This document shows, piece after piece, positions 49,701 to 58,899 of a stretch of 64,000 bases of DNA; position 1 is the first letter of the stretch, and each line of letters starts with the position of its first letter. The position numbers were made by a program, and so were the translations under genes. The stretch spans positions 70,128,015-70,192,014 of the forward strand of contig CM024756.1 in the NCBI GenBank assembly GCA_014218235.1, in the 5' to 3' direction. The notes beneath the pieces were generated by a model. It worked only from the letters and a program-made list of their open reading frames with translations, searched no databases and was not told the origin of the DNA. The stretch comes from Colocasia esculenta. Taxonomy: Eukaryota > Streptophyta > Magnoliopsida > Alismatales > Araceae.

Positions 49701-51380
49701 GGGCGTTGAAATGACAGATCTAAAAAAACCAGAGTCTAAAGGGTCAAAACACACAACCCGGGGTCCAAAATCCCACATAGGGATCTGATCAGCGTACCGT
49801 ATGCTTCGACACGATCGGGTGGGTTAAATTGACGTGTGAACTGACGGAATCCGATTTGGATTCCCGGATTGGGTTGGGCGTTGAAATGACGGATCTAAAA
49901 AAATCCGAGTCTAAAGGGTCAAAACATACAACCCGGGGTCCAAAATCCCAAATAGGGATCTGATTAGCGTGCCGTTCTCTCCGACACGATTGGGTGGGTT
50001 AAATTGACATGTGCGAACTGACAGAATCCGATTTGGATTCTCGAATTGGGTTGGGCGTTGAAATGATGGATCTAAAAAAAACCTAAGTCTAAAGGTCAAA
50101 ACACACAACCCGGAGATCCAAAATCCCAAATAGGGATCTGATTGGCGTGCCGTTTGCTCCGACACGACCGGGTGGGTTAAGTTGACGTGTGCGAACTGAC
50201 GGAATCCGATTTGGATTCCCGAATTGGGTTGGGCATTGAAATGACGGATCTAAAAAAAACCCAAGTCTGAAGGGACAAAACACACAACCCGGGGTCCAAA
50301 ATCCCAAATAGGGATCAGATCGGCGTGTCGTTCATTCCGGCACGACGGGTGGGTTAAATTGACGTGTGTGAACTGACGGAATCCGATTTGGATTCCCGGA
50401 TTGGGTTGGGTGTTGAAATGATGGATCTAAAAAAAACCTGAGTCTAAAGGGTCAAAATATGCAACCCTGGAGTCCAAAATCCTAAATAGGGATCGGATCG
50501 GCGTGTCGTTCGCTCCGACACAACTGGGTGGGTTAATTGACGTGTGCGAACTGATTGAATCCGATTTGGATTCCCAGATTGGTTCGGCGTTCAAATGACG
50601 GATCTAAAAAAAACATAAGTCTAAGCATCAAAACACACAACCTGGGGGTCCAAAATCCCAAATATGGTTCTGATCGGTGTGCCGTTCACTCCGACACGAC
50701 TAGTTGGGTGAAAGCGACGTGTGCGAACTGACGGAATCCGATTTGGATTCCCGGATTGGGTTGGGCGTTGAAATGATGGATCTAAAAAAAACCCAACTCT
50801 AAAGGGTCAAAACACACAACCCGGGGGTTCACAATCCCGAATAGGGATCTGATCGACGTGCCATTTGCTCCGACACGATTGGATGGGTTAAATTGACATG
50901 TGCGAACTGTGGGAATCCGATTTGGATTCTCGAATTGGGTTGGGCGTTGAAATGATGGATCTAAAAAAAACCTAAGTCTAAAGGGTCAAAACACACAACC
51001 CGGAGATCCAAAATCCCAAATAGGGATCTGATCGGCGTGCCGTTTGCTCCGACACGACCGGGTGGGTTAAGTTGACGTGTGCGAACTGCCGGAATCCGAT
51101 TTGGATTCCCGGATTGGGTTGGGCATTGAAATGATGGATCTAAAAAAAAACCAAGTCTGAAGGGACAAAACACACAACCCGGGGGTCCAAAATACCAAAT
51201 AGGGATCAGATCGGCGTGTCGTTCACTCCGACACGACGGGGTGGGTTAAATTGACGTGTGCGAACTGACGGAATCCGATTTGGATTCCCGGATTGGGTTG
51301 GGCGTTGAAATGACGGATCTAAAAAAAACCTGAGTCTAAAGGGTGAAAACATGCAACCCTGGAGTCCAAAATCCTAAATA
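46735..51380 (+). repeat. 5-monomer higher-order repeat series with a nested block
   Basis: The marker ACCTAAGTCTAA recurs at 47,421, 48,306, 49,196, 50,083 and 50,972, spacings of 885, 890, 887 and 889 bp, each five monomers. Unit Q carries GGGATCAGATCGG, CAAAATATGCAACCCTGG, ATATGGTTCTGATC and TGTGGGAATCC in order. The third interval keeps only its first monomer or so and then switches to block P (49,395-50,082), a copy of 46,735-47,420 that shares GTGGGTGAATGTGACG and the deletion form GACGTGTGAACTG. The order is therefore P-Q-Q-P-Q-partial Q, a larger unit of about 2.66 kb built from smaller ones. Confidence 0.88.
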
Positions 51381-53539
51381 GGGATCTGATCGGCGTGCCG
51401 TTCTCTCCGACACGACTGTGTGGGTTAAATTGACGTGTGCGAACTGACGAAATCCGATTTGGATTCTCGGTTTGGGTTCGGCGTTCAAATGACGGATCTA
51501 AAAAAAAACATGTCTAATGCGTCAAAACACACAACCTGGGGGTCCAAAATCCAAATAAAGTTCTGAACGGTGTGCCGTAAACTCCGACACGACTAGTTGG
51601 GTGAAAGCAACGTGTGCGAACTGACGGAATCCGATTTGGATTCCCGGATTGGGTTGGGCGTTGAAATGATGGATCTAAAAAAAACCCAACTCTAAAGGGT
51701 CAAAACACATAACCCGGGGGTTCAAAATCCCAAATAGGGATCTAATCGACGTGCCATTTGCTCCGACACGACCTGGTGGGTGAAAGTGACGTGTGCGAAC
51801 TAACGGAATCCGATTTGGATTCCCGGATTGGGTTGGGCGTTGAAATGATGGATCTAAAAAAAAACATAAGTCTAAAGAGTCAAAACACACAACCCGGGGG
51901 TCCAAAATCCCAATGAGGGATCTGATCGGCGTGCCATTTGCTCCGACACGACCAGGTGGGTTAATTGACGTATGCGAACTAACAGAATCCGATTTGGATT
52001 TCTCGGATTGGGTTGGGCGTTGAAATGACGGATCTAAAAAAAACCCATCTAAAGGGTCAAAACACACAACCCGGGGGTCCAAAATCCCAAATAGGGATCT
52101 GATCGGTGTGTCGTTCACTCCGACACGACTGGGTGGGTTAAATTGACGTGTGCGAACTGATGGAATCCGATTTGGATTCCTGGATTGGGTTGGTCGTTGA
52201 AATGATGGATCTAAAAAAACCCGAGTCTAAAGGGTCAAAACATACAACCCAGGGGTCCAAAATCCTAAATAGGGATCTAATCGGCGTGTCGTTGGCTCCG
52301 ACACGACCGGGTGGGTTAAATTGACGTGTGCGAACTGACGGAATCCGTTTGGATTCCCAGATTGGGTTGGGCGTTGAAATGACGGATCTAAAAGAAACCC
52401 AAGTCTAAAGGGGTGAAAACACACAACCCGGGTGTCCAAAATCCCAAATAGGGATCTGATCGGTGCGCCGTTTGCTCCGACACGACCGAGTGGGTGAAAG
52501 TGACGTGTGCGAATTGATGGAATCCGATTTGGATTTCGGATTGGGTTGGGCGTTGAAATGACGGATCTATAAAAGCCTGAGTCTAAGGGTCAAAACATAC
52601 AACCCAGGGGTCCAAAATCACAAATAGGGATCTGATCGGCATGCCGTTTGGTCCAACACGACCAGGTGGGTTAAATTGACGTGTGCGAACTAACGGAATC
52701 CGATTTGGATTCCAAGATTCGGTTGTGCGTTGAAATGACGGATCTAAAAAAAACCCAACTCTAGAGGGTCAAAACATACAAACCGGGGTCCAAAATCCCA
52801 AATAGAGATCTGATCGGCATGCCATTCGCTCCGACACGATCGGGTGGGTGAAAGTGATGTGTGCGAACTGGCGGAATCCGATTTGGATTCCCGGATTGGG
52901 TTGGGCGTTGAAATGACAGATCTAAAAAAACCGAGTCTAAAGGGTCAAAACATACAACTCGGGGGTCCAAAATCCCAAATAGGGATCTGATCGGCGTATC
53001 GTTTGCTTCGACACGACCAGGTGGGTTAAATTGACGTATGCGAACTGACGGAATCCGATTTGGATTCCCGGATTGGTTGGGCGTTGAAATGACGGATCTA
53101 AAAAAACCGAGTCTAAAGGGTCAAAACATACAACCCGGGGGTCCAAAATCCCAAATAGGGATCTGATCGGCGTGCCGTTTGCTCCGACACGATTGCGTGG
53201 GTTAAATGGACGTGTGCGAACTGACAGAATCCGATTTGGATTCCCGGATTGGGTGGGGCGTTGAAATGACGGATCCAAAAAAAACCAAGTCTAAAGGGTC
53301 AAAACACACAACCCGGCGATCCAAAATCCCAAATAGGGATCTGATCGGCGTGCCGTTTGCTCCGACACGACCGGGGGGTTAAATTGACGTGTGCGAACTG
53401 ACGGAATCCGATTTGGATTCCCGGATTGGGTTGGGCGTTGAAATGACGGATCTAAAAAAAGCATAAGTCTAAAGCGTCAAAACACACAACCTGGGGGTCC
53501 AAAATCCAAATAGGGATCTGATCGGCGTGTCGTTCACCG

Positions 53540-54829
53540 AAGGCTCATAGGTCTAGATTCTCTATTCATCCGGGTAACACTAAAATGTACCAGGATTTAA
53601 AGAGATCATTTTGGTGGTCTGGGATGAAGAAGGATGTGGCAGAGTATGTATCTAGGTGTTTAGTATGCCAGCAAGTGAAGGCTGAGCGACAGTGACCATC
53701 TGGTCTTATGCAGAGGATGGAGATCCCAGTATGGAAGTGGGAGGTTGTCACTATGGATTTTGTAACGAGTTTGCCCAGATCAAGGAGGGGCAATGACTTG
53801 ATTTGGGTAGTGGTAGCTAGATTCTCTAAGACTGCGCATTTCTTACCTATCAAGAAGAAGCAGTCGGTTGAGAGCTTAGCTAGATTGTATGTCGGTAGCA
53901 TAGTTAGATTGCATGGTGTGCCGAAGTCAATCATTTCGGATCGAGATTCGAGATTTACTTCGAGGTTGTGGAAGGGTCTTCAGGATGCATTAGGTTCTGA
54001 GTTGAAGCTTAGTTCGGCGTTCCATCCCCAAACAGATGGACAATCCGAGAGGACTATCCAGATGCTTGAGGATATGTTGAGAGCGTGTGTACTAGATTGG
54101 AAGGATGATTGGGAGCGTCATCTACCTCTTGTGGAGTTTGCATACAACAACAGTTTTCATGCAAGTATTGGTATGGCTCCATTTGAGGCGTTGTATGGTA
54201 GGCCTTATAGATCTCCTTTAAGTTGGGAGGAGACTGGCGATAGGTAGTTGATCAGACCAGAGTTAGTTCAGGAGACTTCAGATAAGATCCAGCTTATTAG
54301 GAAGAGGCTCGTTGTGGCATAGGATAGGCAGAAGAGTTATGCCAACAATAGGAGAAAGGATTTAGAGTTCGAGGTGGGTGAGCATGTCTTTCTAAAGATT
54401 TCGCCTACTCGAGGTGTAGTTAGATTTGGCAGGCATAGTAAGCTAAGTCCTAGATTCATTGGCCTATATGAGATTCTCAGATGATTGGGCAACGTGGCAT
54501 ATGAGCTAGCTTTACCCCCGACATTAGTTAGTGTTCATCCTGTATTCCACGTATCCATGCTCCGGAAGTATGTCCGAGATCCATCTCATGTTATTAGTCA
54601 TATCCAGCCAGATCTATCTTATGTTGAGCAACCCGTAGCTATTCTTGACCGGAAGGTACAACATCTCCAAAAAAAGAGCATTGTGTCAGTGAAAGTACTA
54701 TGGTGCAACTTCTCATGAGAGGAGGCTACTTGGGAGCTTGAGGATTCTATGAAGAAGAAGTATCCCCAATGTTTGAGTAGTGTCGTTCTAACTTCGGGAC
54801 GAAGTTTCTTTAAGGGAGAGAGGGTGTAA
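53540..54829 (+). pseudogene. Integrase plus chromodomain end of gypsy pol, five in-frame stops
   Basis: One frame is open in register from 53,540 to the TAA at 54,827 but is interrupted by stops at 53,693 (TGA), 54,245 (TAG), 54,320 (TAG), 54,482 (TGA) and 54,716 (TGA). Domains in order: the HHCC zinc-binding domain (AHRSRFSIHPGN ... RCLVCQQ), the DDE core with TMDFVTSLP (first Asp), SDRDSRFTS (second Asp) and GQSERTIQML (Glu) at about 53,752-54,060, the GPY/F-like region with KLSPRFIGLYEIL, VHPVFHVSMLRKY, and a chromodomain (ILDRKVQHLQKKSIVSVKVLW ... EEATWELE) at about 54,640-54,750. Integrase joins element DNA to the target; the chromodomain binds methylated histone H3. No indel breaks the frame, so decay is by point mutation. 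Confidence 0.93.
54812..54824 (+). other. Polypurine tract of the Tekay-like element
   Basis: AAGGGAGAGAGGG lies directly before the LTR start TGTAAGG. It is the expected plus-strand primer, and one base different from the PPT of the GAG-only element. Confidence 0.88.
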
Positions 54830-55688
54830 GGCCCTCGAATTTTGGCCTATTTTGGTTAGATTTTTGTCATGTGATGTATATATACCTTATGTATGTAATT
54901 GAGTACATGTGTATATATGTGTAAGTATTTATAATTGTACATGTATATTATATATATATATATAATATCACATACATGATGTGTTTGTATTTAATAATTA
55001 AGTTATATGTATGGTACATTGCATGTATATACCTAGTGTAAGTAGAATTACTACAATTCTATGTTCTGGCCGAAAACCCTTTTGGCGTCAACATGAGTTG
55101 ACGTTAAGCGGAGGTTAGCGACGACATCTATGGATGCTAACCCCAGATAGGGGCAGTGATGTTGACGTCTAGATTCAGATTTGTTGCGGTTCCAGATCTG
55201 GAAACACTCGCGTTTTCTTCGCCCCAATTTTAGAAACGTTCTATAATGGTCAGAAACCCTTCTAAACGCATCCCTGGAACCCCAACCCTATAAAACACCT
55301 CATTTAGGGTGCAGTTAGACCCTTTTGACTCTTGGGTCAAAAACCCTAGTTTTCCATTGCGAAACCTAAACTTGGAGGCCTTGGATCTTGCAACTTGGTG
55401 CGTCTTCCGGCGAACTACAACGATTGGAGGACTCTCTGAACATCAAGGAAAACTTCCCTGACTCCAGTGTGCAGCAAGGATGATCATAGAAACTGGATCT
55501 GGGAGGATTTGGAGGCTTCTTGGCACTGGTCGAGGGGAACTTCTTCGACCAATAATTCCGTTTGTAGATTTTTACAAAGGCAAGTAGCCCTTGACCATTG
55601 TCCATACATGCGCCTAGTAGGTCCTAGGTATTTTTCCGGATTATATTCGTGTCCTGGAACCCCCTTTTCACCAGTTTTTCTGCGTTCA

Positions 55689-55706
55689 GTCTGTATTTGC
55701 ACAGAC
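55689..55706 (+). other. Conserved LTR hairpin
   Basis: GTCTGT-atttgc-ACAGAC, a perfect 6-bp stem. It is the counterpart of the 8-bp stem at 15,369-15,388 and 20,780-20,799, and all are followed by AGGAACT. Confidence 0.65.
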
Positions 55707-57423
55707 AGGAACTAGACGACAACCTTTGCTGCCGTTTAGATCCTAGGTCAATGGCCACCGATGGTGCCATTAACCTGATTGGCGGCCACCTATATGTCCT
55801 TGAGTTCATCAGGCAGTGACAGTGTGCATGCCTGATCTTTGTAGCCTATTTTCTGGATTTCCAAACATGAGGATATACTGTAAAAATGCTATATTGTCAA
55901 GTATCTCTAGAGGATCATGCCATGTCATTATGCTAAAATTTTCATTCATTGCATTAATATTAAAATTTCTGAAATGAATTATTGAGCATGTTTTAGTCTT
56001 ATTAATTACTGTTTGTATAGATCCGTGTTTAATTAAGATGTCCGAATATTTTGTGAGTTGTATACATGTATCTGGTCACATCATGAAATTTGGACAAATT
56101 TCTATTTGCTGTGTGAATATTCAGAACTGCTGAAAAATGGATCAATGAGCATGAATAGTCTGTTTTAATTACATTTAAAAATGTGTAGCTGTTTATAATT
56201 GTGTTAGAAATTGTATGAGAATTGTGGGATTGTGGAACACAGGTTTTGAAACTACCAAATGTGACTGGATTGTTGAAATTCCTGTTTAATTAGGTTTATT
56301 TGTAAATTTGCAGAATACTTGTTCTAATTTTCATAAAATTTGTATGTATCCAAAAAATATGAAAAATTGTATGCATGATGATTAACCTATAGCAGTCTGT
56401 AGTAAAATTCATGTTGATTGGATAACAGAAAGTGCTGGTTCGGATTTAACATAAAAAAAAAGGACAATGTGGAGCATGCTTAGTATAATTGTTCATAATT
56501 TAGTGAATTGTAGCATGATTAGGGTAATTTATGACCTATTTTACATTGGAAACAGTAGCATGTTATTAGATAAACTGAACTATGAAATCATATATAAGTG
56601 AATGCAATAGTGTAAACAAGTGTATGTGAACAATGTTAATAATACGAAAAGTGTATAAACTGTGCCATGTGTGACACTGCTACCTTAGAGGGCTGTGGAA
56701 CCGTACCGTAGGAAAGTCCCTACGGGAAGGTTCATAGTGTGTAAAATCCTACGGGTAATTAGGATGAAATCCTGGAGGTGGACAAGTACCACTGAGTAGG
56801 GTAGAGAGTGCTTCTGCCTATTCTGCGCAGTTAACCAAGATCTATCACTATTTTGCCTAGGTGATAGGTATGTGAATGTGTTGTGTGAGTCCTTCTAGAG
56901 GTGGTTTGGACTATGTGTCACGACATTTAATGTGAATAATGTGATTGTGTATAAGTGAAATGTGAAATTGTGTAATGTGCAAATGAATATGTGAATGTGT
57001 GAAAACAATGTGATAGCATGTGAATTAGTGAAACTTTAAATGAGTATGTTAAATCCATGTCAAAACAACAAGCTAAAATGTTTATAATTGTGTTAAGTGT
57101 ATGAGAATGTAAATAGAATCCATGCTAGGAGCAATGCTTACATCATGTGTTATTTTATACTTAAGTTGCATATATATATTATAGCATGAATTGAATGAGT
57201 TTTAAGTTGATTAAGCATGTTAAAGAAATGTGTGGATAGCATGTGATAGGTCTTATACCTAATGTGAAAAGAAACATAAAGCATGTATCATGTCCTTTAA
57301 TGTTATAGGAATTTCATGCATAGAATTTAAAAGGTTCAAACCATGTTACATGTGTTGATTGTTTTATTAGGAAGTAAAATGTGCATATGATGTGTGTATG
57401 TATAATGTGCATGGATTGCTTGC

Positions 57424-57440
57424 TGAGTCTATTAGACTCA
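57424..57440 (+). other. Hairpin upstream of the candidate acceptor
   Basis: TGAGTCTA-t-TAGACTCA is a perfect 8-bp stem matching 17,462-17,482 with a shorter loop. It lies 10 bp before the candidate acceptor AG. Confidence 0.68.
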
Positions 57441-57841
57441 CTCTTGCTTCAGCGTACAAGTGTGGCAAGTGATTCCTCTTCTTTAGAGGAGACTGTTAGG
57501 AGCTACTCCAAGCGAGAGGAGTAGCATCTTTGGTGAAGAATACTTTGTTGTACTTTCATTTCATTAGTATGTAATCAATGGTATTATGTAATTCAGATGT
57601 GGACAATGTAATTTGACTTAGAAATTCAATTATGTGGACTTTAGTTCTTCTTGTACTATATGGACTGTGGATAAAATGTGGATGATGGAAAATATTGTTG
57701 TTTTATTTCCACTGTTCTATGTCTATATTGTGTACATCTCAACTTAATGTATATGTTGGGTCAATGTCCCACTGTAGCGACGCTCTCTATACCGACGGGG
57801 TTGGTATAACCATATCGATATAAGGAGGGTTGTTACTGACA

Positions 57842-58529
57842 ATGATAAAGTGGGTAAGAAAGTGATCAAAAAATTTATAGAGGTATGATAGGGTCATTGC
57901 TTTACTTGACAGCTAGTAGACCAGATATTTTGTTTAGTGTATGTATGTGTGCATGATATCAGTCTGATCCTAAGGAATCTCATTTAATATCTGTTAAAAG
58001 GATTTTTAGATATTTAACTAAAACTCATGACCTAGGACTATGGTATCCTAAATCTTGTGAAATAGTTTAGTTGGATATTCGGATGCTGACTATGCTGGAT
58101 GCAAAGTAGATAGAAAAATAACCAGTGGTGGTTGTCAATTTCTTGCAGGATGCTTGATTTCGTGATCTTCAAAGAAGCAAAATTCAGTAGCCCTATCAAT
58201 AGATGGAGCTCAATATGTAGCTGCTGGAGCTGTTGCACTCAACTCTTATAGATTAAACAAGAACTTGAGGACTATGGGTTGCACATCAAGACCATCCCAC
58301 TGTGTGTGATAACACAAGTGCAATAAATCTAACGAAAAATCCAGTGCCGCATTCCAGGACGAAACATATAGAGGTCCGATATCATTTTATTAGAGATCAT
58401 GTATCTAATGGTAATATTAATATTTCATTTATAGATACTCAAAATCAGTTAGCAGATATCTTTACAAAAGCCTTACCTGAAGAGAGATTTACGTCTCTTA
58501 GAAGAGAACTAGGCATGTGCAATTTGTAA
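57842..58529 (+). pseudogene. Sirevirus pol end: RT tail and RNase H
   Basis: GMIGSLLYLTASRPDILFSV (RT C-terminus, about 57,884-57,945), SDPKESHL, VKRIFRYLTKTHDLGLWYP, then RNase H with YSDADYAGCKVDRK and FLAGCLIS, a tract ending CDNTSAINLTKN at 58,302-58,337, and RTKHIEVRYHFIRDHV ... QLADIFTKALPEERF near the stop at 58,527. All are signature copia/Sirevirus motifs. Breaks: TGA at 57,954 and 58,163, TAG at 58,249, and frameshifts near 58,069 and 58,300. RNase H would degrade the RNA of the RNA-DNA hybrid during reverse transcription. Inactive. Confidence 0.92.
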
Positions 58530-58899
58530 CAGATATGTCTGTACGTAACTGATATAATATAATAATTTTCAGAATAAGAAATTATCTTACCCCACTAGAT
58601 TTAAGTAAATACCCTATTTCTGCGATATCCTCTCTTATCTTGTCATTATCTGTATTTATTGCTCTACTTTTTCAAAAAGAGCTTTTATAACCTTCGGTTA
58701 CCCCCGTAATCCTTCACCGATTCGCTTTCTCTCTCTTACTCTCTCTTATCTCTTTCGACTCGAAAGCCTGAAAAACCCTCATCGACTCCGGCAAACCTCT
58801 TTGTGCTTTCAAAGAAACCATTCCTTCCTGCTTAATTTCTTGGGGGGTTCTATTCCTCCTTCTCCCATGATCTTCCAAAACCTTCCCTTGCTCGATTCC
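58530..58899 (+). other. Spacer between Sirevirus pol and env-like gene
   Basis: 370 bp with no coding signal I can support. A pyrimidine-rich stretch (CTTTCTCTCTCTTACTCTCTC and onward, 58,727-58,755) could be the tract of a 3' splice site or a leader for env-like expression. Sequence only. Confidence 0.5.

Larger units (their letters stand above)
37113..53537 (+). repeat. 178-bp satellite array, block 3
   Basis: About 92 monomers of the same family and orientation. Monomers here are closer to full length than in block 1. The first 7 kb contains a duplicated 7-monomer unit. The TTAAGGGTC/TTAAAGGTC class recurs at about 41,036, 44,771 and 46,722; the last interval (1,951 bp) is an 11-mer. A 5-monomer series fills 46.7-51.4 kb. 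The block ends inside a monomer (GTCGTTCAC) at the broken integrase. No gene is seen. Confidence 0.98.
55580..57452 (+). other. Candidate intron within the Tekay-like LTR
   Basis: Donor AAAG|GCAAGTAG at 55,580 and acceptor TTGCTTCAG ending at 57,452. The arrangement is the same as at 15,259-17,501: a GC-richer leader before, AT-rich sequence within, and a hairpin just before the acceptor. Motif-based inference. Confidence 0.42.
53538..57841 (+). mobile_element. Tekay-like Ty3/gypsy chromovirus, 5'-truncated
   Basis: Remaining parts are the last third of pol (integrase and chromodomain), the PPT and a complete LTR. The 5' LTR, gag, protease, RT and RNase H are missing. The left edge is a direct joint with satellite inside the integrase zinc-binding domain, so the loss probably came from deletion or recombination with the array. 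The right edge, LTR ...GTTACTGACA, abuts Sirevirus RT sequence, which suggests the element once inserted into the Sirevirus. The C-terminal chromodomain with pol ending inside the LTR is typical of the Tekay (Del) clade, which targets heterochromatin. Confidence 0.87.
54825..57841 (+). repeat. 3' LTR of the Tekay-like element
   Basis: Begins TGTAAGGCCCTCGAATTTTGG and ends ...GTTACTGACA, 3,017 bp. It shares short blocks in order with the LTR at 13,962: TGGCGTCAACATG, GGAGGCTTCTTGGCACTG, AGGCAAGTA, the CTGT...ACAGACAGGAACT hairpin, AAATCCTGGAGGTGGACAAG, TTGCTGAGTCTAT...AGACTCACTCTTGCT, and GGTTGGTATAACC near the end. Between these blocks the two LTRs have diverged strongly, so they are different families of one lineage. 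A TA-repeat at about 54,950-54,965 matches the position of the segment missing from the GAG-only element's 5' LTR. Confidence 0.88.
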
